Positions 32,692 through 43,844 of a stretch of DNA of 64,000 nt are shown piece after piece. Source of the stretch: Acidimicrobiales bacterium. Lineage in GTDB: Bacteria; Actinomycetota; Acidimicrobiia; Acidimicrobiales; Aldehydirespiratoraceae. Location: positions 1 to 64,000 of the forward strand of contig JAJCXZ010000026.1 in assembly GCA_029263175.1 (NCBI GenBank), given 5' to 3'. Within the stretch, counting starts at the first letter, position 1. Each line of letters starts with the position of its first letter. Made by a program: the position numbers and the translations under genes. Under the pieces are notes generated by a model, which worked only from the letters and a program-made list of their open reading frames with translations, was not told the DNA's origin and ran no database searches.

Positions 32692-33641
32692 GCTGCGGAC
32701 GCTCCGGCTCCTTCGAGTCGCCGACCGGTGGCTTCAGCGAAGACATCATCCAGGCTCGGCAGATCGACCTCGAGATGTCCGACGGGAACTCCGGCGTCGT
32801 CGAGCGCCCGAACGACTTCGGCCAGCCGGGCCGTACCGCCGCGGAGTCCGATGGCTGCTCGTCCGGCGCGCGCCGGACGCTCCTCGCCGAATGCGGCCAG
32901 AACCGTGCGAGCCTCGCACAGCCACTCCTCGTCGACCTCGACCCGAAGAGTAGGATCGCCGACTGCCGCTTTCAGCGCAGCCGGTGCGCCTTCACGAACG
33001 ATGCGACCGCCGTCGATGATCGCCACTCGCCCGGCGAGCTCGTCGGCTTCTTCGAGATACTGCGTCGTGAGGAAGACGGTTGTCCCCTCATCGTTCAGGG
33101 TGCGGACTTCGTCCCACACGGCCAGTCGGCTGGTGGGATCCAGCCCGGTCGTGGGTTCATCGAGGAACAGCACCGAGGGGCGATGAATCAACGCCATCGC
33201 AAGATCAAGCCGGCGGCGCATCCCGCCGGAGTACTCACCGACCTTGCGGTCCGCGGCAACGGTGAGCCCCACCCGCTCCAGCAGCTCTCCGGTGCGGCGG
33301 GTCGATTCCTTGCGTCCGAGGCCGTGGAGCACTGCCTGAAGTCGGAGTAACTCGTTGCCGGTCATCAAGGGGTCGATGGCGGCATCCTGCAGGGCGACGC
33401 CGATCGACCGCCGCACCGCGTTCGGCTCATTGACCACGTCGAAACCTGCGACCCGGGCGACGCCCGCCGACGGACGCAACAGGGTCACGAGCATGCGAAC
33501 GGTGGTGGACTTGCCTGCACCGTTCGGTCCGAGGAATCCGAAGATCTCGCCCTCTTCGACGATGAGGTCGATCCCCGCGACCGCGGTGAGATCGCCGAAG
33601 GTTCTGACGAGGCCTTCGGCCTCTACGGGATGGTTCGCCAT
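32688..33641 (-). CDS. ABC transporter ATP-binding protein, DrrA-like
   Basis: This 317-residue ATPase has Walker A GFLGPNGAGKSTTVRML, Q-loop region GVALQDAAIDPLMTG, signature YSGGMRRRLDLAMAL and Walker B SVLFLDEPTTGLDP. A C-terminal extension (~230-317) follows, as in daunorubicin-resistance ATPases. It drives export through the two ABC-2 permeases downstream. The operon (33641-31094) follows ftsB by 46 bp but has no counterpart in the usual eno-ftsB-DUF501 order, so it looks inserted there. Confidence 0.92.
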   Translation of the reverse strand: MANHPVEAEGLVRTFGDLTAVAGIDLIVEEGEIFGFLGPNGAGKSTTVRMLVTLLRPSAGVARVAGFDVVNEPNAVRRSIGVALQDAAIDPLMTGNELLRLQAVLHGLGRKESTRRTGELLERVGLTVAADRKVGEYSGGMRRRLDLAMALIHRPSVLFLDEPTTGLDPTSRLAVWDEVRTLNDEGTTVFLTTQYLEEADELAGRVAIIDGGRIVREGAPAALKAAVGDPTLRVEVDEEWLCEARTVLAAFGEERPARAGRAAIGLRGGTARLAEVVRALDDAGVPVGHLEVDLPSLDDVFAEATGRRLEGAGASAA

Positions 33642-33687
33642 ACACCTCTGCCTACCAAGACGGGCGCATATTCACGCCATCGTCAAC

Positions 33688-35411
<1,724 letters not shown>

Positions 35412-35505
35412 CTAGTTGCCGTCGCGCGAAGGGTGACGGAGGCCGCGCGATCCGCGCGAATCAGCTCTCCATTGCAGTCAAACAACGGTCGTTATTCGGG
35501 AACGA

Positions 35506-36960
35506 CTATCCCGCGACCCGTTTCGCTGCCGCCCACAGCGAGGTCAACTCTGCCTCATCCGCGCACGAAAGATCAATACCTTTGTCGTCGGCGGCCGCCT
35601 CCACCACACGGAACCGGCGGGCAAACCGTTGGGCCGCGCCCCGCAGAGCGGACTCAGGGTCGTGGTCGAGGCGGCGAGCGACCTGCACGGCGGCGAACAG
35701 AAGATCACCCACCTCGTGCTCGCTCGGGTCGTCTCGAACCTCGGCCAACTCGCTTTCGACGTCCGCATAGGCCACCTCGGGCCCGCCATCCCAATCGAAG
35801 CCGGCGGATGCGGCGCGCTTTTGAATCTTCAGCGCCAGCATCAACGACGGAAGCGACGGCGGAATGCCGTCCATGGCCGAGTCACGGCTCTTCTCCTGCG
35901 CCTTCAGCTGTTCCCAGGTCCGCAGCACGGCTGCCGCGTCCTCGGCGTCGACAGGATCGCCTCCCTTCGGCGGAAAGACGTGGGGGTGTCGGAATACCAG
36001 TTTGTCGTGACAGCCGCGGGCAACGTCGGCGACCGTGAACGAGCCTCGCTCGGCACCCAGGCGAGCGTGGAAAAAGATCTGGTAGAGCAGATCGCCGAGT
36101 TCTTCGGCCAGGTGCGCGTCGAGATCGGCGTCGAGTTCGTCATCGCTCAGAGCCGCTCGTGCATCCAAGGCCTCGATTGTCTCGTGCGTCTCCTCCAGCA
36201 GGTGACGCCGCAACGATGCGTGGGTCTGCTCCTGGTCCCACGGGCACTGTTCGCGCAGAACTCGGACGAGCTCGTCGAAACGAGCGAACTCGGCTGCCAC
36301 CGGTGCGGCCATCTCCGGGATATAGATCGACGTGAGGTGGTCGGCGTCGACGTCTCGGTCGAGGTCGCTCCACGCCACCTCGAACACCGCCTCACTACCG
36401 AGACCAAGCCGTTGCAGAACGACCACTGACTCGGGCGGTTCCTCGACCGCCAGCTTGATATCGCTGAGCACGTGAGCAGCATGACAGTGCGCTACCAGCA
36501 ACGGACCGGTTTGGCCGGCCGCGGCGACGGCGAACCGATGACCGTCAACCAGGCGAACACCCGCTTCGACCGGATCGATCCGAAGGGCCGCCCACGCGGT
36601 ATCGAGGAACGACATGGCGGGCAGGATGTCGATGGCGACCAGACCGTCGGCGGCGGCAGCACGAAGGAGTTCGACGGTGCGTTCGAGAACGAGGGGCGAA
36701 CCGGGAACGGCATAGAGGACGTCGCCTGTGCTGGTGGCCTCGATCAACCGCTCGGCGATCTCCTGGTAGACCGCATCGAACGTGTCGGCGCGTTCATAGA
36801 TCTCGTCGAACGAAGGCACGGCGCCGAGCACCGATGCCGCGGGATGGCGGCTGGTGCGCAAGAACGCGACATCAGCCTCCGCTATCGCGGCGCGGGTCTG
36901 GGGAGTGAGGAGCTGCTCATCCGCGGGACCGAGGCCGACAATGGTGAGACGACCGGTCAT
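35506..36960 (-). CDS. mazG: MazG nucleoside triphosphate pyrophosphohydrolase with N-terminal tetrapyrrole-methylase-like domain
   Basis: This 484-residue two-domain protein is of the YabN type. The N-terminal ~210 residues form a SAM methylase-like fold (LTIVGLGPADEQLLTP; LYAVPGSPLVLERTVELL). The C-terminal part is MazG, with LLEETHETIEALD and HLAEELGDLLYQIFFHARLG giving the acidic metal-binding residues. It hydrolyses non-canonical or stress NTPs to NMP and pyrophosphate. The role of the methylase-like domain is unknown. It follows the PPIase by 9 bp. Confidence 0.92.
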   Translation of the reverse strand: MTGRLTIVGLGPADEQLLTPQTRAAIAEADVAFLRTSRHPAASVLGAVPSFDEIYERADTFDAVYQEIAERLIEATSTGDVLYAVPGSPLVLERTVELLRAAAADGLVAIDILPAMSFLDTAWAALRIDPVEAGVRLVDGHRFAVAAAGQTGPLLVAHCHAAHVLSDIKLAVEEPPESVVVLQRLGLGSEAVFEVAWSDLDRDVDADHLTSIYIPEMAAPVAAEFARFDELVRVLREQCPWDQEQTHASLRRHLLEETHETIEALDARAALSDDELDADLDAHLAEELGDLLYQIFFHARLGAERGSFTVADVARGCHDKLVFRHPHVFPPKGGDPVDAEDAAAVLRTWEQLKAQEKSRDSAMDGIPPSLPSLMLALKIQKRAASAGFDWDGGPEVAYADVESELAEVRDDPSEHEVGDLLFAAVQVARRLDHDPESALRGAAQRFARRFRVVEAAADDKGIDLSCADEAELTSLWAAAKRVAG

Positions 36961-36969
36961 GCGACTTGA

Positions 36970-38028
36970 TCAGCCGGCCGCGGCAGGAGCCTGAACTGCG
37001 CCGGGAGGGAACACCCACGTGCCGATGCTCGGGTCGATGAAGTGTTCGACGGCGACAGCTTCTGACGCGTTCGCCACGACCTCATCGAAGATTGCGCTCT
37101 CGGCCGCCCGTACTGCACCCTCGTTGAGGGTGGCGAACAGTTCAGGAGTAAGGGATTCGTCGGCACCCTCGACCAGCGGGCCGAGGTAGCGCACGTCGAT
37201 GACGTGGAATCCGAACTGAGACTCGACCGGAGGAGTGACGCCGACGCCGCTGGCCCGTGCTCCGTCGACATATTCAGCGACGAAGGTGGTGGTGTCGACA
37301 CAGCCGAGTTGGCCGCCGGCGGGGCCGCTCGGACCGGTGGACAGCGCGATCGCGACATCAGCAAAGTCCTCGCCCGCTTCGATCCGATCGATGGCAGAGA
37401 AGGCATCGTCTTCGGTCTCGAGGAGAATGTGGCTCGAGCAGATGAGCTCAACGGTGCTGTCCTGCGTTGCGGCAGTGTCCCGCGCGTAGTCGTTCAGTGC
37501 ATTGATGACGGCTTGCAGTTCGACCGCCGCGTCGAACGCAAGCGTGTCGGTCGGCACCCCGGCGGCGATAGCGGAGGCCTCGGAGTCAGCGCGAGCCTCA
37601 TCGGTGATCTCAACCCCACGTTCGGAGAGAACATCGGTGACCGCTTCGACGAGAAGCCAGGTGGTGACCTGATCGGCCAGGGCCTGCGGCGACGGGGCAA
37701 CACCCGTTGCGCCGGTGGCAATGGCAAGCAGGTCGGCGCCGGACAGCTCCACGCCACGGAAGCGAACAGCAACGTCGGGCATGTCGCCAAGCTCGACCGC
37801 CGCAGGTGGATCGGCAACAGCCGAGGCCTCGTCAGCCACGCCGTCCTCGTCAGCTTCGATGGCGGAAACATCGACCGACTCGGTGCTGTCGTCCCTCAGA
37901 AAGGTGTACGCGATGACCGCAGCGACGCAGATGGCGATGACCGCGGGCACCACCAGCAGAAGCGGCGAGGTCTTCGCGGCCTTCTCACGAGCAGCGCGGG
38001 CGGCAGGAGATTCAGAAACGTCGTTCAC
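36970..38028 (-). CDS. Membrane-anchored parvulin-type peptidyl-prolyl isomerase (SurA/PpiC-like)
   Basis: This 352-residue protein has a basic N-terminus and one membrane segment (LLLVVPAVIAICVAAVIAYTFL), and so faces outside. An acidic linker and a helical SurA_N-like region follow. Then comes a parvulin domain: SSHILLETEDDAFSAIDRIEAGEDFADVAIALSTGPSGPAGGQLGCVD and VESQFGFHVIDVRYLGP. It probably assists folding of exported proteins. GTG start overlapping the mfd stop (GTGA), so coupled with mfd. Confidence 0.88.
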   Translation of the reverse strand: MNDVSESPAARAAREKAAKTSPLLLVVPAVIAICVAAVIAYTFLRDDSTESVDVSAIEADEDGVADEASAVADPPAAVELGDMPDVAVRFRGVELSGADLLAIATGATGVAPSPQALADQVTTWLLVEAVTDVLSERGVEITDEARADSEASAIAAGVPTDTLAFDAAVELQAVINALNDYARDTAATQDSTVELICSSHILLETEDDAFSAIDRIEAGEDFADVAIALSTGPSGPAGGQLGCVDTTTFVAEYVDGARASGVGVTPPVESQFGFHVIDVRYLGPLVEGADESLTPELFATLNEGAVRAAESAIFDEVVANASEAVAVEHFIDPSIGTWVFPPGAVQAPAAAG

Positions 38029-41000
38029 GAAGGCTGCAGGTTATCGGCGATATCAGGCAGGAGGTCGGCCATGATCGTTACCAACTGGTCACCGACCGCT
38101 CCCTCCTTCTTGCGCAGGGGGAGATGGAGCTCACTCACCATCTCCTTGTAGATGGCAGCGTTGCCCGCTCCTTTGCCTGAGTACAGGCGCTGGAGCCGCA
38201 CCTGACGACTGTCGGGCAGCGTCACGGGAGTGAGCTTGGCCACATGATCCGGGCCGCCGAAGCCAGGGCCACTGGTGACGGTTATTTCGCGGACACCACT
38301 ACGAACGCACTCCACCCGCAGCCGCCCCACCTGCAGCAGCGCCTCCGCCGGGGGCGGGATCGGGCCGAAGCGGTCGAGCCACTCTGCTCGCACGTCTTCA
38401 AGCGCCTCAATGGTCTCGATCGACGCAAGGCGCCGGTAGGCCTCGAGGCGGTTGGTCTCCTTGAGTACATAGTTGTCCGGGAGATGCGCGTCGCCGGGCA
38501 CCTCGATGGCGATCTCGACCGGGTCGGGTACCTTCTCGCCCTTGAGCTCGGCGACCGCCTCGGTGACCATTTGGCAGTACAGGTCGTAGCCCACGGCCGC
38601 GATGTGACCGGACTGGCCGGTGCCGAGCAAATTGCCGGCGCCACGAATCTCGAGGTCGCGCATCGCGATCCGGAAACCAGACCCGAGCTCGGTGGCCTCG
38701 CCGATCGTCTTGAGACGCTCGTAGGCCTCCTCGGTCAGCACGCGGTCGACCGGATGGAAGAGGTATGCGTAGGCCCGAGAACCCGCACGTCCGACTCGAC
38801 CGCGGAGCTGGTGCAGCTGGCCAAGGCCGAGAAGATCGGCACGATCGGCGATCAGGGTGTTGACGGTGGGCATGTCGATGCCCGACTCGATGATCGTGGT
38901 GCAGACGAGGACGTCGTACTTGCCTTCCCAGAAATCGATCACCACCCGCTCGAGGGTGCCCTCGTCCATCTGACCGTGAGCGATCGCCACCCGGGCCTCG
39001 GGTACGAGGTCGTGAAGGTTCGCCGCCACATGTTCGATGTCTTGCACCCGATTGTGAACAAAGAAGACTTGCCCCTCACGGAGAAGCTCACGCCGGATCG
39101 CCTCCGCGACAGCTCGCTCCTCGTACTCACCCACATAGGTCAGGATCGGCTGCCGATCCGCCGGCGGCGTATTGAGCAACGACATGTCGCGGATACCGGT
39201 GAGGCTCATCTCCATCGTGCGAGGAATTGGCGTGGCGGTGAGGGTGAGGACATCGACGTCGTGGCGAAGCTGCTTGATCTGCTCCTTGTGGCTCACGCCG
39301 AATCGTTGTTCCTCATCCACGACCAAGAGCCCGAGATCCTTGAACTTGATGTCGGCGGAGAGCAGCCGGTGGGTGCCGATGACGAGGTCGACGTCGCCGT
39401 CCATCACGGCCTGCACGACCTTCTTGGCTTGAGCGTTGGTGAGAAACCGGCTCAGCACCTCGACTCGGATCGGGAACGGCGCCATGCGCTCGGTGAACGT
39501 CGAGTAGTGCTGCTGTGCAAGCAAGGTGGTCGGCACCAGAACAGCCACCTGTTTGCCGCTCTGGATTGCCTTGAACGCGGCGCGCATCGCCACTTCGGTC
39601 TTGCCAAAGCCAACGTCGCCGATGACGAGTCGGTCCATGGGCGACTCGCGCTCCATGTCGTTCTTCACATCGATGATCGCGTGGAGCTGATCGGGTGTCT
39701 CCTGAAACGGGAACGTCCCCTCGAACTCGCTCTGCCACGGAGTGTCGGGCTCGAAGGCGTGGCCCGTCGAGGTGACTCGGCGCTGATACAGCACCACGAG
39801 CTCCTGGGCGATTTCCTGAACCGCACTGCGGACCTTCGCCTTGGCGGAGTGCCAGTCGGCCCCTCCCATCTTCGACAAGCTCGGCGAGTCACCGCCTGTG
39901 TAGTGGCGCACCGATTCGATCTGGTCGGATGGAACATAGAGCTTGTCGCCGCCCCGGTACTCGAGGAGCAGGTAATCGCGCTCGTTGCCGCCGATTGCCC
40001 TGGTGACCATGCCGCCGAAACGGGCCACGCCGTGCTGATGATGCACAACGTAGGAACCCTCGCGGAGATCCTCGAAGAAGCGTTGCGCGTCTCGTTTGCG
40101 GCGACGAGCACGCCGATGGGTCCGCCGGCGACCGGTCAAGTCGGACTCGGCCAACACCGCAAGCTTCACCGCGGGCAGGACTGCACCGCGCTCGATGGGT
40201 GCGACCACCACCGCGCCCGCCGGGCTGTTCTCGGTGAGTGGGCCATCGATTAGACCGAGCGCGACGCCGCGCTCGGAGAGCAACTGCTCGAGCCGAGAGG
40301 CGCTCGCGACACCGTCGGCGGCGACCACGATGCGGTAGCCCTCGCTGAGGAGGCCCTGGATCTGCCTGATGGTCGGCTCGATGTCACCGACCACGGGTTC
40401 CCAACCGGATGCAGCGACGACCGGCGTGTTTGGCCCGTCTGCGGTTGCGAGCACGTTCCATGTCGGCGCCTCGGTCTCGGTCAGCAGACGATCGAACTCG
40501 ACGTGTAGGCGGTGCACCGAGTCGGCGTCGACATCCCACGTGCGCGCCAGCGAAGAAGCCAGATCGGCCTCCTCGGCCAGAATCTCCCCGGCCCGGTCGC
40601 GGATGCGACGAGGCTCGACGAGCACAATGAGCCCGTCGGCCGGAATCAGGTCGGGCAGAACGAGGTGCTCGTCGATCAGCCACGGCAGCCATGACTCCAT
40701 GCCGTCGAACAGCTGCCCATCCGAGATTCGGTCCCATTGTTCGCGACCCCAGGGCTCTTCTGCGACCAGCTCCGCGGCTCGCCGGCGGTGCGCCTCGTCA
40801 GGGCGAAACTCGCGACAGGGATAGATCTCGACGAGCCGAACGTCTTCGCTGGAACGCTGATCGGCGACCGAGAACTCGGTCAGCCGATCGACCTCGTCTC
40901 CCCAGAGGTCGATGCGGACCGGTCCGTCAGCGGTGCTGGGAAAGACGTCGACAATCGAGCCCCGCACGGCCAACTCGCCACGGTGCTCAACCTGGGCTTC

Positions 41001-41489
41001 GCGGTGGTAGCCCAGACCGACAAGCTCTTCGACAAGGGATGTCGGATCGAGCACGTCTCCGGGGCGAACGACGACCGGAGCAATCGCGGCGTTTGGGTCG
41101 AGGCGCTGGATGAGCGCTCTCGCCGGGGTGATCACCATCGTGGGCGGGTTGTCGCTCTGGAGCCGATGCAAGACCTCGAGACGCCGACCCATGGTCTCAA
41201 CACCGGGGCTCACCCGTTCGAACGGAAGTGTTTCCCACGCGGGAAACAGCGCAACGGCACCGGAACCGAGCACGGTCGCCACATCGGAGGCGAGCCGTTC
41301 GGCCTCAGCCTGCGACGACGTGGCGACGAGGACGGGCGTGCGCTCCGAGGCATCACAGATCGCACTCAGCACGAGAGCCCGCGCCGCTTCGGGCACCGCG
41401 ATGACCGGGTTGCGGGACGCGAGGGCCGCTTGGATTGCCGGTTCGTCGGTGAGTACGCTGCGCAGTGCGGCGAATGGGGCTCTAGCCAC
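38025..41489 (-). CDS. mfd: Transcription-repair coupling factor Mfd
   Basis: This is a full-length (1154-residue) SF2 translocase that removes stalled RNA polymerase and recruits UvrA. The N-terminal UvrB-like modules end near residue 450. The RNA-polymerase interaction domain (YVVHHQHGVARFGGM) is followed by helicase motifs GDVGFGKTEVAMRAAF (Walker A), DEEQRFGVSHKE (DEEQ box) and TATPIPRTM. Motifs V and VI (LIADRADLLGLGQLHQLRGRVGR) and the C-terminal TRCF domain complete it. GTG start, 8-bp overlap with pth. Confidence 0.97.
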   Translation of the reverse strand: MARAPFAALRSVLTDEPAIQAALASRNPVIAVPEAARALVLSAICDASERTPVLVATSSQAEAERLASDVATVLGSGAVALFPAWETLPFERVSPGVETMGRRLEVLHRLQSDNPPTMVITPARALIQRLDPNAAIAPVVVRPGDVLDPTSLVEELVGLGYHREAQVEHRGELAVRGSIVDVFPSTADGPVRIDLWGDEVDRLTEFSVADQRSSEDVRLVEIYPCREFRPDEAHRRRAAELVAEEPWGREQWDRISDGQLFDGMESWLPWLIDEHLVLPDLIPADGLIVLVEPRRIRDRAGEILAEEADLASSLARTWDVDADSVHRLHVEFDRLLTETEAPTWNVLATADGPNTPVVAASGWEPVVGDIEPTIRQIQGLLSEGYRIVVAADGVASASRLEQLLSERGVALGLIDGPLTENSPAGAVVVAPIERGAVLPAVKLAVLAESDLTGRRRTHRRARRRKRDAQRFFEDLREGSYVVHHQHGVARFGGMVTRAIGGNERDYLLLEYRGGDKLYVPSDQIESVRHYTGGDSPSLSKMGGADWHSAKAKVRSAVQEIAQELVVLYQRRVTSTGHAFEPDTPWQSEFEGTFPFQETPDQLHAIIDVKNDMERESPMDRLVIGDVGFGKTEVAMRAAFKAIQSGKQVAVLVPTTLLAQQHYSTFTERMAPFPIRVEVLSRFLTNAQAKKVVQAVMDGDVDLVIGTHRLLSADIKFKDLGLLVVDEEQRFGVSHKEQIKQLRHDVDVLTLTATPIPRTMEMSLTGIRDMSLLNTPPADRQPILTYVGEYEERAVAEAIRRELLREGQVFFVHNRVQDIEHVAANLHDLVPEARVAIAHGQMDEGTLERVVIDFWEGKYDVLVCTTIIESGIDMPTVNTLIADRADLLGLGQLHQLRGRVGRAGSRAYAYLFHPVDRVLTEEAYERLKTIGEATELGSGFRIAMRDLEIRGAGNLLGTGQSGHIAAVGYDLYCQMVTEAVAELKGEKVPDPVEIAIEVPGDAHLPDNYVLKETNRLEAYRRLASIETIEALEDVRAEWLDRFGPIPPPAEALLQVGRLRVECVRSGVREITVTSGPGFGGPDHVAKLTPVTLPDSRQVRLQRLYSGKGAGNAAIYKEMVSELHLPLRKKEGAVGDQLVTIMADLLPDIADNLQPS

Positions 41490-42096
41490 CGTTGAAGCGA
41501 TTCATCGTCGACTCGATATCGCTACCGGCAAGGAACTCGATCGCATCCGCCGCTTCGTTGACAGTGCGATCGATCTCGGGTCGCTCGGCACGCGACGGCC
41601 GCCGTAGGACATAGTCCGACCCGCTCATGGTGCCACTTTCAGGCTTGCCAACGCCGATCCGAATGCGGGCGAATGCGTCACTTCGGAGGCTGGCCCGAAC
41701 CGACTTGAGTCCGTTGTTACCGGCCAATCCCCCACCGAGCTTCACCTTGATGCGTCCGACAGGTATATCGAGCTCGTCGTGCACGATCACGAGGCGCGAC
41801 AAGTCGTCGATCCCGAAGCGGCGCACAAGCGGCACGATGGCTTTGCCTGATTCGTTCATGTAGGTGCTCGGGATGGCCACAGCCACACGGTGAGAACCGA
41901 TGCGAAGCTCGTCAACGGCCGCGAAATCCCGCCGACCGCGACGAAGCCGCCCCCCGTGACGGCGGACGAGTTCGTCGATCACCCAGGCACCCGCGTTGTG
42001 ACGGGTCTGGGCATATTCCTCACCGGGGTTGCCGAGTCCGACAACCAAGAGGTCGGCGGGCGAGCCCGTCCGTTCCGCTGGAGAACGCCGAACCAT
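41482..42096 (-). CDS. pth: Peptidyl-tRNA hydrolase
   Basis: This 204-residue enzyme releases tRNA from prematurely dropped peptidyl-tRNA. LLVVGLGNPGEEYAQTRHNAGAWVIDEL holds the catalytic His (RHN). VAIPSTYMNESGKAIVPL gives the conserved Asn, and LVIVHDELDIPVGRIKVKLGGGLAGNNGLKSVRASL the remaining active-site residues. Located between rplY and mfd as in many actinobacteria. Confidence 0.96.
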   Translation of the reverse strand: MVRRSPAERTGSPADLLVVGLGNPGEEYAQTRHNAGAWVIDELVRRHGGRLRRGRRDFAAVDELRIGSHRVAVAIPSTYMNESGKAIVPLVRRFGIDDLSRLVIVHDELDIPVGRIKVKLGGGLAGNNGLKSVRASLRSDAFARIRIGVGKPESGTMSGSDYVLRRPSRAERPEIDRTVNEAADAIEFLAGSDIESTMNRFNGG

Positions 42097-42116
42097 GGCG
42101 AGCCAGGTCCGAAACG

Positions 42117-42788
42117 TCAGTCTTCGCTGTCGCCGGAGTCGTCGCCGTCGGCGTCAGCAGCCTCTTCGTCGGCTTCTTCCGCCTCAGCCTCAGCCTCGGC
42201 CGCAAGATCGCGAGCCATGGCTTCACGAGTCGAGCGCGTGATGAGCGAGATGGCGACCGAGTCGTCAGGATCGGCGACTGCGCTTGCGCCGTCGGGAAGC
42301 GGAAGATCCGCCACCTTGATCGACTCGCCGAGCTGAAGATCCGTGATGTCGACGATGATCTCGTCAGGCACGTTGCCGGGCTTCGTCAAGATGATCAACT
42401 CGTACATGGTCTGATCGACCATGCCGTCGGCGCGGGTGACAGCAAGGGCCTCACCGATCAGGTGGATCGGGATGTTGACCTCGATCTCCTGGTCGGCGCG
42501 GATTCGGTAGAAGTCGACGTGGATGACGTCGCGACGCACCGGGTGACGCTGGAGATCCTTGATGAGAGTGAGGTGATCCTCCCCCTCGATCTCGAGGGTG
42601 ATGAGGGCGTTGATGCCCGCATCGGTGGTGAGAGCCGCGCGGAGTGCGGGCCATTCGATGGCGATCGGAATCGGATCCACATCGAGTCCATAGACAACCG
42701 CGGGGATCTTGCCCTCGCGACGCAATCTACGGGCTGGACGGGTGCCGCCCTTACGGCCGGTTTCAACGCTCAGCTGGAGTTCTGACAT
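42117..42788 (-). CDS. rplY: 50S ribosomal protein L25/general stress protein Ctc
   Basis: This 223-residue long-form L25 (CTC type) binds 5S rRNA. The N-terminal L25 domain has GTRPARRLRREGKIPAVVYGLD and HPVRRDVIHVDFYRI. The TL5-type C-terminal beta domain has KPGNVPDEIIVDITDLQLGESIKVADLPLPDG. A final acidic tail of about 25 residues, rich in E, A and D, follows, as is usual for CTC proteins. Confidence 0.95.
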   Translation of the reverse strand: MSELQLSVETGRKGGTRPARRLRREGKIPAVVYGLDVDPIPIAIEWPALRAALTTDAGINALITLEIEGEDHLTLIKDLQRHPVRRDVIHVDFYRIRADQEIEVNIPIHLIGEALAVTRADGMVDQTMYELIILTKPGNVPDEIIVDITDLQLGESIKVADLPLPDGASAVADPDDSVAISLITRSTREAMARDLAAEAEAEAEEADEEAADADGDDSGDSED

Positions 42789-42828
42789 TCGGAAAAGGTT
42801 AGCGGCACGACGCCGCTCTTCCCCTGAG

Positions 42829-43812
42829 TCAGGCCAGGTGATTGCCGCCGAAGATCTCGCTCACCGACGTGTCTTCGAACACCGCGGAGATAGCCCGGGC
42901 GATGATCGGCGCCACTGACAGGACCCGGATCTTGTCGGCCCGCTTCTCACTCGGCAATGGCAAGGTGTCGGTGATCAGCACCGTTTCCACCGGAGCGTTC
43001 TTCAGCCGGTCGATGGCCGGGCCCGAGAAAACCCCATGGGTGGTGGCGATGATGATGCGCTTCGCCTTGTACTCGTGCAGCAGCTCCGCGGCGGCGCAGA
43101 TGGTGCCCCCGGTGTCGATCATGTCGTCGATGAGCACACACGTGCGTCCCTCGACGTGGCCGATGATCTCCTTGGCCTCGACCGTGTTCTTTTCTTCCGA
43201 CAAGCGACGCTTGTGAACGTAGGCAAGATCGGCGTGGAGCAGATTGGTGTAGCGCTCGGCCACCTTCATTCGCCCAGCGTCGGGCGACACGATCACCAGG
43301 TCGTCGTCCTTGAGGTCGCTCAGCCAATCGATCAGCACCGGCATGGCGGTGAGGTGATCGACCGGCCCATCGAAGAACCCCTGGATCTGGCCGGAGTGCA
43401 GGTCAACGGATACCAGCCGATCAGCACCGGCCGCCAGGAACATGTCGGCAAGCAGGCGAGCCGTGATCGGCTCGCGGCCAGACGCCTTGCGATCCTGACG
43501 GCTGTAGCCGTAGAACGGGGCAACGACCGTGATTCGCTTGGCCGACGCCCGCTTGGCGGCATCGACCATGATCAGGTGCTCCATGATCGCGTCGTTGATC
43601 GACCGACCCTCCCATCCGGCGTGGGTCTGCACGATGAAGACATCTGAGCCGCGGATCGACTCGCCGTACTTCACATGGATCTCGCCGTTGGCGAACTCCT
43701 CGATGTTGGGCGAACCGAGCGGCACGTCCAGTTCGTGACAGATCGCCGTGGCCAGCTCTTGAGTGGCCCTCCCGGCGACAACGTGGAGCTTCTTGTGGTT
43801 GAGCAGTTGCAT
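42829..43812 (-). CDS. prs: Ribose-phosphate pyrophosphokinase
   Basis: This 327-residue PRPP synthase makes PRPP from ribose-5-phosphate and ATP. Features: HVVAGRATQELATAICHELDVPLG, the ATP loop APFYGYSRQDRKASGREPI, the PRPP-binding DLHSGQIQGFF, and CVLIDDMIDTGGTICAAAELL. ATG 43812 is chosen because GGGGA lies five bases upstream and the family starts here; a TTG at 43848 would overlap the glmU-like stop. Keeps the usual glmU-prs linkage. Confidence 0.95.
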   Translation of the reverse strand: MQLLNHKKLHVVAGRATQELATAICHELDVPLGSPNIEEFANGEIHVKYGESIRGSDVFIVQTHAGWEGRSINDAIMEHLIMVDAAKRASAKRITVVAPFYGYSRQDRKASGREPITARLLADMFLAAGADRLVSVDLHSGQIQGFFDGPVDHLTAMPVLIDWLSDLKDDDLVIVSPDAGRMKVAERYTNLLHADLAYVHKRRLSEEKNTVEAKEIIGHVEGRTCVLIDDMIDTGGTICAAAELLHEYKAKRIIIATTHGVFSGPAIDRLKNAPVETVLITDTLPLPSEKRADKIRVLSVAPIIARAISAVFEDTSVSEIFGGNHLA

Positions 43813-43844
43813 CGGTGTCCCCGTCGGCGGCGAGAAAGTGTCGG

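Noticed and set aside
38244-40253. 669-codon plus-strand ORF inside mfd
   Set aside because: It is antisense to an intact mfd and its translation (H/R/D/G-rich, no domain) is a shadow of GC-rich codon use.
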